Shown: positions 21,486-31,795, numbered from the stretch's first letter. The stretch is 64,000 bases of DNA from Ypsolopha sequella (GCA_934047225.1 OW203990.1:24531045-24595044); one strand, 5' to 3'. The notes: generated by a model not told the origin, from the sequence alone. Translations and numbers: made by a program.

Positions 21486-21724
21486 ACTTATCATTCAACT
21501 ATGTTCCATCAAAACGAGGACAAAAGCTTGTGATGCTACAGAACTTTACATTTAGTCGCATAAATCATACCAAAGGGTGGAGGTGTACCGGATACGCTAA
21601 AAATAGGTGTCCAGCAAGAGTATCCATTTCTGAACTCGGAACTATCACTTATTCCTTTCTAGAACATAATCATGCCGCGCCCTTTTATCATGTCACGAAA
21701 GACGGCCATTATGTAAGAATGTGA
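21486..21724 (+). CDS. FLYWCH finger terminal exon 2
   Basis: The acceptor is CATATTTTTACAG (AG at 21484-21485), entry AC, then 78 codons to TGA. The frame reads LSFNYVPSKRGQKLVMLQNF, TFSRINHTKGWRCTGYAKN, a second Cys seven residues after the first, and HNHAAPFYHVTKDGHYVRM. The spacing from second Cys to first His is 18. It lies closest in sequence to the 25169 exon. A LINE tail begins about 60 bp after the stop, so the original 3' UTR may be cut short. No near AATAAA is seen before the LINE. Confidence 0.85.
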
Positions 21725-21784
21725 TTACTATAAAATTTGGAAGTTTAAAAGCAGTTGAATTCTCAGTTCGCTTAAACAATAAAC

Positions 21785-22080
21785 TGTAGCACAGAATGCC
21801 TGCCTAATCAGTAAGTTGAAGTGGCAGTGGACTGGCCATATTTGTAGCCGACGTGATAACCGTTGGGGCCGTAAGGCATTGGAATGGGGACCACGTACAG
21901 CAAAGCGCAGCGTATTCCGCCCTCGTGCCGCCACCCGCAACGTCCTTTAGGTCGTCAGATCTAAAGGACGTTGCGGGTGGCGGCTGGATGAGGATGACTG
22001 AGGATCGCTAAGAGTGGCGTAATATTGGGGAGGCCTATGTCCAGCAGTGGACGAATACGGGCTGATGGATGGATGGACAG
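21785..22080 (+). mobile_element. RTE-clade LINE 3' end
   Basis: The translation includes KLKWQWTGHICSRRDNRWGR and KALEWGPRTAKRS. After a palindromic break at about 21940-21985, the end EAYVQQWTNTG is followed by a GATGG tail. This is the typical RTE ORF end. The break (ACGTCCTTTAGG beside CCTAAAGGACGT-like sequence) looks like a small inverted duplication. Confidence 0.8.
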
Positions 22081-22385
22081 AATGTTGCTTGGATCTATCT
22101 CACAGATTGACGATTATTCTCACCTTTTCATTCTATTTAGCATGTTATATAAATATAGAGTTGAAATTGTAGCATGATTTGTTTTGTAAATAAATATTGG
22201 ATTTTCTCTAAGCTTTTTTTTTAATAAAAATAAAATTCAAGGTAGGTATATTTTGAGCCCCACTAGCGGCATCAGATGACAAGTAGCATGAATTTTTAGG
22301 ATTCATGGCGCCATCATGTATTTGCATATATTATTTTAGCATTTCATTTAATTTGATACACAAGAAAAATCACAATTGAGGTATT

Positions 22386-22420
22386 TTCGATATATATTTC
22401 GGCCCACTTTGGGGCATCAG
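22386..22420 (-). ncRNA. Degenerate hammerhead-like core
   Basis: The minus strand reads CTGATGCCCCAAAGTGGGCC then GAAATATAT. Compared with 32577-32615 it lacks four bases in the 5' side of stem II. Confidence 0.3.
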
Positions 22421-22465
22421 TCGAATATTTTATTATACTTGGACCGTACCGGCTTTTTTCATTTA

Positions 22466-22662
22466 GTATATAGCTTGTGCCCGCGGCTTTGCCCGCGCTT
22501 ATTTAGTTTACATTTTTCCGGGATAAAAGTAACCCATATCACTCTCTGGCCCATAAACTATCTCAATGCAAAAAATCACGTCGATCCGTTGCTCCGTTGC
22601 AGGGTGAAAGAAGGACAAACCAACAAACACACTTTCGCATTTATGATAGGGGTACGGATTAA
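22466..22662 (-). mobile_element. Dispersed repeat, inverted copy of the 9960 family
   Basis: CTTGTGCCCGCGGCTTTGCC at the left and AACACACTTTCGCATTTATG at the right match the ends of the 9960 copy in reverse. Confidence 0.6.
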
Positions 22663-22740
22663 AAATTATTGACAAATATATACAGAAAAGTATGTTATTC
22701 TTTTTGATTTGTATGGAAAAAAATTCCCTTAATATGAGAC

Positions 22741-22845
22741 AATTCCCTTAATATTCTTTCAGGATGACCGCCGGGAGTGGCAAAATCCTGGAAAGGCTTA
22801 TGTCCAGCAGTAGACGAACTAGGCTGATGGATGGATGGATGAATA
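22741..22845 (+). mobile_element. 3' end of an RTE-tailed retroposon
   Basis: GGATGACCGCCGGGAGTGGC through TCCAGCAGTAGACGAACTAG to a GATGG tail. Confidence 0.75.
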
Positions 22846-22907
22846 TGAGCCTATAAAAACCTTGTTTTCAGGCTAATATTGAAAGAATAATCAATTATCT
22901 ATTTCAG

Positions 22908-23200
22908 GAGGCATGTCTTCATTATTAATAGAAAGGCGAATTCGACGTCGGCCTTTATCAAACAAAGAAAAACAACGACGATATCGGGAACGACTGAAAA
23001 AGAATAATCCAGCAAAATTTAAGGAAATTCAGGAAAAAAATTTAATGAGGATAAAAAGTAGATATGTTAAAATTGACCAATTGACTCCAGAGGAACAAGA
23101 AGCAAGACGGTGTATGTGGAGAAAAAAGTACGGAGCCCCAAAAAGAAAAGATAAAATGAAGAGACCGGCATCGAAGAGATATCGAAAAGAGTACAATTAG
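22908..23200 (+). CDS. Basic-domain terminal exon in the array
   Basis: The acceptor TATCTATTTCAG (AG at 22906-22907) is followed by GA and 96 codons to TAG; an in-frame ATG stands at 22913. The product is strongly basic: RRIRRRPLSNKEKQRRYRER, then LKKNNPAKFKEIQEKN, RIKSRYVKI, LTPEEQEARRCMWRKKYG and a Lys/Arg tail. The KEKQRRYRERLKKNP-type module occurs in insect nuclear proteins, often beside BTB or zinc-finger parts, and probably contacts nucleic acid. It has no FLYWCH finger. The splice phase equals the array, so I read it as another alternative C terminus. A separate small gene is the alternative. Confidence 0.7.
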
Positions 23201-23224
23201 ATAATTGATACACTATTCGTTTTT

Positions 23225-23550
23225 ATGTAGTATAGTCCAGGGGTTGATGCCGAGCTCGGCTGTGGGGTACCACCCATCTTGCATCAAACCTCCCAGAAAT
23301 TATTTAGAGGACAGCTTTCAAACAGGCAAGACCTGGTGGCCCACCATGCCTGTGATCGATTAATGAGGCCTTATATAAAACAGACTGGTGACGGGCAGTG
23401 GTGAGGGTTTCGGCACCGCGCTTACCGACCCGCCTGCCCATCGTGTGTGAGCATGGGTATTTCTTCCAGGAAGACCGCCAAGACTGGCGAAATCTTGGAA
23501 TGGCCTGTGTTCAGCAGTTGACGAACCGGGCTGATGGATGCATGGAATAT
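23225..23550 (+). mobile_element. RTE-tailed non-autonomous retroposon
   Basis: Begins TTGATGCCGAGCTCGGCTGT, ends CAGCAGTTGACGAACCGGGC with a GATGG tail. Confidence 0.8.
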
Positions 23551-24350
23551 TATTTGATTGTGTTTTCTAGATAAGTTTAAAGTTTATAAATGGTTCGCGT
23601 TAGTTAAGTTAGCAAAAGGTTGTAACCTTTACTACTTTGTACCTTCCTATATAGTCGCAGATGGCGACCCAGTTGCATTGTTGGAGCGTCTATGAGAAAG
23701 GGGAATGCAGGGGGCGCAGCTAACTTACTTAGCTGACCTGAAATGTTCCGGAGAATTTTCTCTTCCTAACCCGATTGTTGCTTATACCGGTGTAAATAGA
23801 GAGGTATATAATGAATCCACATAATATACTGATCATACCGAACAACTTTCCCAAATAAACAAAGATACGTGACAAAATGAAAAAAAAAAAAAAAAATACC
23901 GGCCGATACAACGTTTTCAAAAATTAGAAACGTGAATATATCTTTTTCTTCGCATTTTCTTTGGTAAAGTTGTTGAGTATGATATCGTTATGTAGTTCCA
24001 TTTAAATATATCTATCTATTATATCACTTTACCGGTTGTAGATAGTTAGGCAGATGTTATAAAATCACATACTTTTCTTCATTAATTATACTTAGCTGTC
24101 CGAAAGAAACACCAGCATGCAAATTCATCTTGTTTTGTCATTGACATCCAACGTTTAAGTGCCCAAAATTCTCGGACTGCCAGTATTTTTTATAAAACCA
24201 GTTAACACCTAAAATTTATAATTGCCAATTTTAACGCAAAATATAACCCGATCGCTGACATACTGTCGATGAAATAGTATGTCGCGCCATTATAGTTTTG
24301 CACTCAATACACGTTTACGTCGTCTGCGTAAAATATTTATAATATTATAA
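23551..24350. other. No recognised gene
   Basis: AT-rich with an A run at 23879-23896. Nothing codes convincingly. Confidence 0.45.
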
Positions 24351-24690
24351 TTATATGAGAAATTGCACAGCGCCCCTAGCGGTTTACGTGAGGAATCATA
24401 GTATTCAATTCAAAATATTTATATGAGACATTGAACAGCGCCCCTAGCGGTTTACGTGAGGAATCATAGTATCCAATTCAAAATATTTATATGAGACATT
24501 GAACAGCGCCCCTAGCGGTTTATGTCAGGAATCATAGTTTCCAATACAAAATATTTATATAAGAATTTGCACAGCGCCCCTAGCGGTTTACGTGAGGAAT
24601 CATAGTATCCAATACAAAATATTTATATGAGACATTGAACAGCGCCCCTAGCGGTTTATGTGAGGAATCATAGTATACAAGACGTTAACG
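24351..24690. repeat. 68-bp minisatellite, five copies
   Basis: CAGCGCCCCTAGCGGTTTA occurs at 24368, 24436, 24504, 24572 and 24640, exactly 68 bp apart. The flanks CAATACACGTTTACGTC (24305) and GACGTTAACGTGTATCGAAT (24681) are imperfect inverses. Confidence 0.95.
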
Positions 24691-24814
24691 TGTATCGAAT
24701 TCAAGTCTCATGGTAGTATAATCGTTCTTAAAATTAAATGTCACCGGTTTTTTTCACTCCGCATATTGTCCATTAAATATATTAAAAGTTATATTTGTAG
24801 AGTGAAATCGTACA

Positions 24815-24900
24815 CCCGCGACTTGCATTTGACAGTTCACTTTCAGAACACCTCTGACACCCCCTCGGGGATCCATGTCTCGTGACGATATATTGTATGA
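24815..24900 (+). mobile_element. SINE 3' fragment
   Basis: AGAACACCTCTGACACCCCC to CGTGACGATATATTG matches the body end of the SINE at 13950. Confidence 0.7.
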
Positions 24901-25168
24901 AGTCGTGTCTGGGTTTTAAATTGTTATTTTCGTTTAATATATAATATTGTTTCTTTTTTTTTTGTAATGTATGTTCCTCCCCGATTTTTATTAAATATTT
25001 TTGTTTACATATCATCCATTATTTTGTCAAATTATATTTTCCACCTTAATGAAGTTTAAGCCAAAAAATGAAGCGGTTAACGCTGTAATGCACCTATTTT
25101 GTAGAGAAAAAATATTTTTTGAAAAAAATATACAAAAAATATTTTTAATGCCAAATTTTTTTTTGCAG

Positions 25169-25407
25169 ATCTACACTTCACCTTTATTCCTTCCGGACGG
25201 GGACAAAAACTTATAATGCTAAATGAACATACATTTAGTCGCATTAATCAGACCAAACATTGGAAGTGTAGTGGTTATGCCAAGCATCAGTGTCAAGCAA
25301 AATTAACTATGGCAGAAAACGGGATAATCTCTAGTAGTTTCTTATATCATAATCACGACCCGCCTAAATACCACGTAACACTCGATGGCCGCTATATAAA
25401 AATGTGA
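25169..25407 (+). CDS. FLYWCH finger terminal exon 3
   Basis: The acceptor has a long T run, TTTTTTTTTGCAG (AG at 25167-25168). Entry AT, then 78 codons to TGA. Residues read LHFTFIPSGRGQKLIMLNEH, TFSRINQTKHWKCSGYAKHQ, second Cys, then HNHDPPKYHVTLDGRYIKM. Cys-Cys spacing is seven, second Cys to His is 18. A 285-bp hAT MITE starts 30 bp after the stop, inside the presumed 3' UTR. Confidence 0.85.
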
Positions 25408-25437
25408 GCTATCGTGTTCTTTTAAAGCAGCGTTTCT

Positions 25438-25722
25438 TAACCTGTGGTCCGCGGACCCCTGGGGGTCCCCAAGCATGTGTATGGGGGTCCGCAGCCTAAT
25501 CTATGGACCATTTAACAATCATAATAAATGCCACCAAAAGTTTTTTGCCACCAAAAAACCATCTCATTAACGTATTTTATATGAGAAAGTATATATTTTT
25601 TGTAATTTGTAGAACTAAAATAAGTGGTCCGAAATTTATTGCTGCTTTTATACTATGGGGGTCCTTAAAGTTGTGCTTGATTTCCTAAGGGGTCCTTGGA
25701 CAAAAAAGGTTAAGAAACGCTG
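25438..25722. mobile_element. hAT MITE with perfect target duplication
   Basis: CAGCGTTTCTTAACC and GGTTAAGAAACGCTG are perfect inverted ends; TTTTAAAG duplicates at 25430-25437 and 25723-25730. The body carries GGGGGTCC blocks. Confidence 0.95.
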
Positions 25723-25827
25723 TTTTAAAGAAACCGAATATCATGCCGTTAGAAGGAAGTTCCTTATTTTGTTACTTTTGGAAGTGTTGTATGGCAATCG
25801 ATTGTCTATCGGTACTTTAATATTATA

Positions 25828-26180
25828 CGACGTGAAATTCAAGTCATTTTGTTCACAAAAACTGGTGATAGTATTCGTCCATATGAACAACTTTTACTAT
25901 GAAGCCAACCCTGAAATCGTGAAAAAAGAAATCAGCTGTTTCATACATTTGGGTCGAGTAGGTGTTAAACTTCTATGGAACAGCTGATATTTTTTTTACG
26001 ATTTCACGGTTGGCTCCATAGTAAAAGTTGTTTATATGGACAAGTACTATCACCAGTTTTCGTTAACAAAATAACTTTAATTTCACGTTGTTTTTTTTTT
26101 TCAAGATACAGGGTTTGTTCCGTAGTAAAAGTTGTTCTACCTATATACCATGGACTGAATAAGCTGTTCAAATATGGTAT
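25828..26180. mobile_element. Composite foldback element
   Basis: CGTGAAATTCAAGTCATTTT and AATAACTTTAATTTCACG start and end a palindrome (25828-26090) whose inner arms include AACTGGTGATAG and CTATCACCAGTT. A half copy of the ACGTGTAACAG family (CAGGGTTTGTTCCGTAGTAA to GCTGTTCAAATATGG) follows to 26180. Confidence 0.7.
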
Positions 26181-26189
26181 AGGTACATA

Positions 26190-26344
26190 CAGTACTCCCA
26201 AAGTAATAATGCGCATACAAATCTATAGCCGAGCGATTGGACGTACCACGTGACCTTATTGATTGTATAAAAAGTGTAAGGAAATACGAACTTTGCCGAA
26301 CAGTGGCGAAGATTTGTATGCGCCTTATTACTTTAGGAGTACTG
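26190..26344. mobile_element. Tc1/mariner-type MITE with TA duplication
   Basis: CAGTACTCCCAAAGTAATAA and TTATTACTTTAGGAGTACTG are inverted ends with one mismatch; TA lies at 26188-26189 and 26345-26346. A related inner piece (GATCGTATTTCCTTACGCTT) occurs inverted near 43440. Confidence 0.85.
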
Positions 26345-26595
26345 TATACTATAGTAAAGCAACACTGAAAGAGCGGACACTCGCCATGTCTTCACGAGCC
26401 ATTTCAGGTAGATTATTTTATTAACTAGGACTAAGTACGAATTCTTCGTTTTTGTAACGAAACCATAAGAAATAACTATAACGCCTAATAAAAAACTCGA
26501 ACTTGTATAATAATAATAATTTATTTCTGAAGTTATTTCTGGTATCTTTGGTATATAATGGTTAGCGTGGACTTTACATACATTTTTTATTGTAG

Positions 26596-26650
26596 TTTAA
26601 AAATATATTGACACATTTACCGTCACATCAAAGAAAAAAAAAATTACATT
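26596..26650 (+). pseudogene. Possible FLYWCH exon relic (start only)
   Basis: After TTATTGTAG the sequence TATTGACACATTTACCGTCA then CATCAAAG resembles the start of the 7627 exon (TTGATTTACACATTTATACC, GTCACGCCAAGG). One base is missing and the rest of the finger is absent. Similarity is short. Confidence 0.35.
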
Positions 26651-26758
26651 GGACGAACTAATCCTCTTGCAAGCAAACAGGTTAATGGAGTTTAAGTTGA
26701 AAACTAAAGGTGAAAGATTAAATGTGGTTAAAATTATCCAAAAATTACAAACTCTACG

Positions 26759-27018
26759 CAACGTGTAACAGAAAGGTGTAACCATATTTGAAGAGCTTAT
26801 TCAGTCAATGGTATAGAACAACTTTTTTTATGGAACCAACCCTGAAATCTCAAAAAAAAAATCTGCCCTTCCATACATTTCGGCCGAGCGTCATTTTTCT
26901 ATGAAACAGTGAATTTTTTTTTTTCGAGATACAGGGTTTGTTCCATAGTAAAAGTTGTTCTATACCATTGACTGAATAAGCTCTTCAAATATGGTTACAC
27001 CTTTCTGTTACACGTTGT
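26759..27018. mobile_element. Foldback MITE, ACGTGTAACAG family, copy 2
   Basis: GCAACGTGTAACAGAAAGGT and ACCTTTCTGTTACACGTTGT ends; arms contain GCTTATTCAGTCAATGGTAT and its inverse. Confidence 0.9.
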
Positions 27019-27134
27019 ATAATCGAAACTCAAAACATAAGTAGTACTCGTCTATATGAAAGAAAGAAAATTAATTTATTTGGGGCAATAAGAATACAAT
27101 AACGGTACATAATAATTAAACAAAATGTTTGTGT

Positions 27135-27818
27135 CCTATTTTATCTGTCACACCCTTCACAAATGGAACCCATCAGCGCCCACAATTGGTTGAAAGAGCT
27201 CCGGTATATCTTCCATTTGTGAAGGGTGTGACAGATAAAATAGGAAATACAGCATTAAAACATTTTTCCGTCCACCCAGTAGATTAAGGCAGTTACTGCG
27301 TTCGCCGAAGGATAAAGATCCACTAAATACACCCGCTGTGTTACTACAAAACGGTGTTTAACTTTAGACAGTGTTTAAATCTGTTGTTGTCGCCTTTTCA
27401 TTCATATCGTAAAAAAGTGACAGCAACAGATTTAAATACTGTCTAAAGTTAAACACCGTTTTGTGGTAACACCGCTAGTGTTTATTCCATCCCATGTGAC
27501 TGTGGCAAGAGTTACATTGGTGAGACGAGACGGAACGTGTCAGCCATACTGACGGAACACATTAGATGCATGAGAAAACTCGATTGCAACGGATCCGCCG
27601 TTGCAGACCATGTCATAAATTCGTATACTACACATTTTATGAGATTCGATAAAGCAAAAGTGCTAGTTCGTGAAAAGTTATTTGTGCCACGTAAAATTCG
27701 CGAATCCATAGAAATAACCCGACGTCCGAATTTTAATAGAGGCAGTGGTTGGGCTTTGCCCGCGGTGTGGAAACCTGTGCTAAATAAAAACAGTTACAGG
27801 ATCACTCACAGACTTTAG
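27135..27818 (+). mobile_element. Penelope-like element 3' fragment with inverted 5' duplication
   Basis: From 27212 the plus strand encodes PFVKGVTDKIGN. After a frame change it reads SRLRQLLRSPKDKDPLNTPA (27269-27333). After an inserted hairpin (27339-27472) it resumes as YSIPCDCGKSYIGETRRNVS, FDKAKVLVREK and WALPAVWKPVL, ending at 27816-27818. These are the Penelope linker and GIY-YIG nuclease. The first 33 bp are present inverted at 27135-27167, with a 44-bp loop, a structure often left by such elements. The RT domain is missing. Confidence 0.85.
27339..27472. mobile_element. Hairpin MITE inside the Penelope coding sequence
   Basis: GTGTTACTACAAAACGGTGT and ACACCGTTTTGTGGTAACAC begin and end arms of about 54 bp. 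Removing it restores a continuous coding frame on either side. Confidence 0.8.
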
Positions 27819-27976
27819 TGAAAGTGACGTAGATACTGTAAGTTCCGCATGTTTATGTATTGTGATGCCTTTGTGCGCGAGTCTTACTCGCACATGGCCA
27901 GTTTTTTAGTAATGTACACAAAATTGAAAAGAATTGGTATATTTGGTATTAAACAGGTTCCTTTTATATTTTACAG

Positions 27977-28218
27977 AATTAATTCCCAAATTTATACCGT
28001 CTCGAAAGGGACAAAAACTTCTGATGCTACAAAATTATACATTTCATCGCGACCATCAAACCAGGAACTGGAGATGTTCCGCTTATTCAAAAAATAATAA
28101 ATGTTCCGCCAAAGTTACTTTAGACGAACATGGGAACATTAGTAATTGTGTTTTAGATCATAATCATGATGCGCCTAATTATTATGTTACCCAAGATGGC
28201 TTGTATATAAGAATTTGA
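27977..28218 (+). CDS. FLYWCH finger terminal exon 4
   Basis: The acceptor is TTTATATTTTACAG (AG at 27975-27976), entry AA, then 79 codons to TGA. The frame reads LIPKFIPSRKGQKLLMLQNY, TFHRDHQTRNWRCSAYSKNN, second Cys after eight residues, HNHDAPNYYVTQDGLYIRI. It is the close relative of the 30939 and 31495 exons. The upstream TATATTTGGTATTAAACAG and parts of the 3' flank (GTTGACGTCGAT-like) are shared with them. The His-Asn-His pair and the 18-residue spacer are intact. Confidence 0.87.
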
Positions 28219-28283
28219 TGTAAATATCTGCAACTGTTTACACTTTCAAATAATTTCGTTACGTCAAGCGTGACTTAGTGTAA

Positions 28284-28411
28284 CCATAGATAAATAAAGG
28301 AAGGATAGATTGCTATCTCCTTGTACTGTTCGCAATACTAAAAATAACGTTGCTAGATGGCGTTACTTGTATCGCTGGAAATAAAATTTCCTTCCTTTAT
28401 TTATCTATGGT
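28284..28411. mobile_element. Short MITE in the 3' flank of exon 4
   Basis: CCATAGATAAATAAAGGAAG and CTTCCTTTATTTATCTATGG are perfect inverses; TGTAA-type flanks on both sides. Confidence 0.85.
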
Positions 28412-28620
28412 GTAACTTATATACTTAGTGAAAATAACTTAGGAATAAAATAACCTCGCAAGCTCAAGAAGAATAAAAAAATATATACTAAAAATTTTTT
28501 TGTTTATTATTTTGTGTGAAGAACTCTACACTTAGTGTAAATTTTGGCTTCAAATTTGTATTGACGTCGATATTTTGTAAATCATTCTATTTTTGATTTT
28601 AAGCTTGTATATATATTTCA

Positions 28621-28873
28621 ATGTTACCGGCCAATAGTACATTACGATACGAGAGCGATGAAACGTTTTCTGACGAGTGTGAGTTTGCGGCACGAGCCGA
28701 AGGCGAGTGCTGCAATCACACGAGTCGAGAAAAAGTTTCTCGCACGAGTTTCATATAATTTTTTATAGCACAAGTGCGGAAAATGCCGACTTTACGCACG
28801 CCGTAAAGCGGTCATTTTACGCACAGTGTGCTATAAATAAAATTTTAGGACAAACTAGTTTGGCTGGTAACAT
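28621..28873. mobile_element. DNA element with inverted ends ATGTTACCGGCCAA
   Basis: ATGTTACCGGCCAA and TTGGCTGGTAACAT are inverses with one mismatch. The inside contains dyads around CACGAGCCGAAGGCGAGTGC. Confidence 0.65.
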
Positions 28874-29194
28874 TGTGAATATGTATATAAACTTTATACA
28901 TTATACATTTTTTGTTTAACTAACATAATATATATATTTTTTATATAGTTTTAATGTTAGTATAATACAAATTAAAAAGAAAAGTGTTTACCTCGTTGTG
29001 TTTTTTGAATGCATAGGGACACGCTGAAAATCAGCGTTTTGCGGCTGTATGTCTGCTGCAGCTCACAAAACAAGCTGAGTTTGCATCTTTTCGTCATATT
29101 TATTTTTCTCTCGATTTGTGTTTTTTTTTGTACTTATATGAATGACGAATAAATTAATTTTCTTTCATTCTTTAAATTTTTTAATTAACAGTAT

Positions 29195-29520
29195 ATGCTG
29201 TTGCTCAGGGGTCAAATGCTGTCCTCTAAATCTTGAGATCCAGGTTCAATCCCCGGTCGGACATGCACTAATGAGTTTTCGGGAATTTATGTGGCTTACC
29301 ACTTGCTGAACGGTGAAGGAAAACATCATAAAGAAACCTGCATGCCCTAAAAAGCGTGTATTTGTGCCCGAAGAATGGCGATAGGGTTCACCACTCATGA
29401 CGTTGGGACGTAATAATCGTCGGTGAAACGCGAGTGTACCGAGTGTGGACTGTGACTTGCATTTCACAGTTCACACTCCGAACACCTCTGACACTCCCTC
29501 CGGAATTCATGTTATGACGA
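29195..29520 (+). mobile_element. tRNA-derived SINE, copy 2
   Basis: B box GGTTCAATCCC at about 29247. The internal hairpin CGAGTGTGGACTGTGA with TCACAGTTCACACTCCG is present. It ends GTTATGACGATGTATAAG. Confidence 0.8.
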
Positions 29521-29807
29521 TGTATAAGTATATGAAATGTGTATTCCTAATAATTTACAGTATTTTTGGTGAAACAGTCAATCAAAAGTTTATTTCATGT
29601 TTTATTAATTTGGCCTAATTGCAGGAGATAATGTTTTGAAAGAATTAAATTTAGAACACTCATTTTGATAATATTTAGAGTACCCAAAGTGATATATTAA
29701 TTATAAAGATTAATTTATCGCTATATGCTAAATCTATTATCGCGCCCTTATTTTTATTTAAGTATGTATATGTAATAGATAAATATATATTTATGTTTAT
29801 TTTATAT

Positions 29808-29974
29808 ACAACGTGTAACAGAAAGGTGTAACCATATTTGAAGGGCTTATTCAGTCAATGGTATAGAACAACTTTTACTATGGAACAGAACTTGTATCTC
29901 GAAAAGTTGTTCTATACCATTGACTGAATAAGCTCTTCAAATATGGTTACACCTTTCTGTTACACCTTGTATAT
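29808..29974. mobile_element. Foldback MITE, ACGTGTAACAG family, copy 3 (short)
   Basis: The same terminal arms as the 10282 copy with almost no centre; the right end reads ACACCTTGTA. Confidence 0.85.
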
Positions 29975-30597
29975 ATTAATTCTAAGTACGTTTATGTATT
30001 TCTTGTTTAGTATGTATATTATAAGCAATAAAAACAGATATATATATTCTATTATTATGTTAACATTATGTAAGTTTAGTTTAAAGAGCCCTCAGATATT
30101 TTGTTATCATTTGCAATACCCCTTTTTATGTAATTTTTTTTAATTATCTTTTCTTTCTACCCAAAGGTTACCTGGGAGATATTGCTATAAGAAATAAGTG
30201 CCGCCTTTTTACTCAAAGTTTGTACTGTCGCTTCTCCTTGTAAAAATGTGTTTTAAATCTACAAAAGTAATAAATAAAAAAATGTATATCTTTACAAACG
30301 ATCAGAAATATTATTAAAATAATAATGAAACCTAACCAAGTAAGAGAAATCATGAAGAGACATACTGTCTTGAACTAATTAATTATGTTAGTTAAATGTT
30401 TTATTATTTACTTGTATTTTTTGTTATGTACTGTACCAGTAAGAAGTGGCTCAGAAATCACATTTAAACCCCTTAAGGGTTTACGTGATTTTTTTATAAG
30501 ATAAAAATATGTACAAAACATGATAATTCAATTTAAAAAAAAATAAGTTACAATTTTGGGTAACTCAAAATACGGAATTTGTGTTAAACACACTTCT
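29975..30597. other. No recognised gene
   Basis: AT-rich intron-like sequence. No acceptor with a FLYWCH-like frame. Confidence 0.5.
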
Positions 30598-30680
30598 GTT
30601 ACCTCTTTTTCGATATTTTTATTTTTAGTTTAGAACAGAAAATTTAAAAGCATTTTTATATTTGGTATTAAATAGTTTAC

Positions 30681-30910
30681 CTTGATTTTGAACACAAACA
30701 CTTGTACTATTTGTTTCATTAAATATATTTGTTGCACACTTCCCAACCGGTTTCGGAAATCAATCCATCATCAGGGGATACAAAATACTTATTATTTTAT
30801 TATACGAACAATAAAACGACAAACGTATGTCAACAATTGTTGATTTGTGTTCAAAATCAAGATGCTTTCTATGTTTCATCAAGTGCCGACAATCGCAAGT
30901 ATAAATCATG
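30681..30910 (-). mobile_element. Small retroposon with hammerhead-like core, copy 2
   Basis: It is flanked by TTAAATAGTTTAC (30668-30680) and TTAAACAGTTTAC (30911-30923). The inner pair CTTGATTTTGAAC with GTTCAAAATCAAG matches the layout of the 13643 copy, as does CAAGTGCCGACAATCGCAAG. The minus strand reads CTGATGATGGATTGATTTCC then GAAACCGG. Confidence 0.8.
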
Positions 30911-30938
30911 TTAAACAGTTTACTTATTTATTATACAG

Positions 30939-31180
30939 ATTTAATTCCCAAATTTATACCGTCTCGAAAGGGAACAAAACTTCTGATGCTAGAAAACTAT
31001 ACATTTCATCACGTCGCTAAAACCAAGAACTGGAGATGCACCGCTCATTCAAGAAAAAGTAAATGTTCCGCCAGAGTTATTTTAGACGAACACGGGAACA
31101 TAAGTAATTGTGTTTTAGATCATAAACATGACGCACCCCGTTATCATGTTACTAAAGATGGCTTGTACATAAAAATTTGA
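30939..31180 (+). CDS. FLYWCH finger terminal exon 5
   Basis: The acceptor is TTTATTATACAG (AG at 30937-30938), entry AT, then 79 codons to TGA. The frame reads LIPKFIPSRKGTKLLMLENY, TFHHVAKTKNWRCTAHSRKS, second Cys after eight residues, and HKHDAPRYHVTKDGLYIKI. It differs from the 31495 product at only about eight positions, all conservative or outside the ligands. A polyadenylation signal follows at 31240-31245. The upstream intron received a retroposon at 30681 after duplication, leaving the acceptor intact. Confidence 0.88.
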
Positions 31181-31239
31181 TGTTAATTTCTGCAACAGTT
31201 TTTAACACTTTCGAATAATTTCGTTACGTTAAGCTTGAG

Positions 31240-31245
31240 AATAAA
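31240..31245 (+). terminator. AATAAA after exon 5
   Basis: It lies 60 bp after the stop and the duplicated unit keeps it at 31796, as expected for a terminal exon with its own 3' end. Confidence 0.6.
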
Positions 31246-31494
31246 TATAACTTACTGTAAATTTTGGCGTCAAGTTTATTTGTGTTGACGTCGATGTTTT
31301 GAAAATCATTTTATTTTCAATTTATTAGTCACAATTTTTTAATTAAAGGTGAATAAATATATTTAAATTACGTACATTCTGCAGCAATTCACTTCGGTAA
31401 CCTCTTTTTCGATACTTCTATTTTTAGTTTAGAACAGAAAATTTAGAAGCATTGCTATATTTGGTATTAAACAGTTTACTTATTTATTTTACAG

Positions 31495-31736
31495 ATTTAA
31501 TTCCCAAATTTATACCATCTCGAAAGGGAACAAAACTCCTGATGCTACAAAACTATACATTTCATCAAGTCGCTAAAACCAGGAACTGGAGATGCACCGC
31601 TCACTCAAGAAAAAGTAAATGTTCCGCCAGAGTTACTTTAGACGAAGACGGGAACATAAGTAATTGTGTTTTAGATCATAAACATGAAGCGCCCCGTTAT
31701 CATGTTACTAAAGATGGCTTGTACGTAAAAATTTAA
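31495..31736 (+). CDS. FLYWCH finger terminal exon 6
   Basis: The acceptor is TTTATTTTACAG (AG at 31493-31494), entry AT, then 79 codons to TAA. The frame reads LIPKFIPSRKGTKLLMLQNY, TFHQVAKTRNWRCTAHSRKS, then SARVTLDEDGNISNCVLD and HKHEAPRYHVTKDGLYVKI. It is the sister copy of exon 5. Changes sit in the variable loop and the last turn (Asp to Glu after the His pair; Ile to Val near the end). Both copies keep open frames and splice sites, which argues for selection on both. Confidence 0.88.
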
Positions 31737-31795
31737 TGTAAATTTCTGCAAATGTTTTTAACACTTTCGAATAATTTCGTTACGTTAAGGGTGAG

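Noticed and set aside
22908..23200. bZIP transcription factor
   Set aside because: The basic part is followed by no heptad leucines; the module is of a different kind.
24351..24690. CRISPR-like array
   Set aside because: Whole 68-bp units repeat with no unique spacers, in a eukaryotic context.
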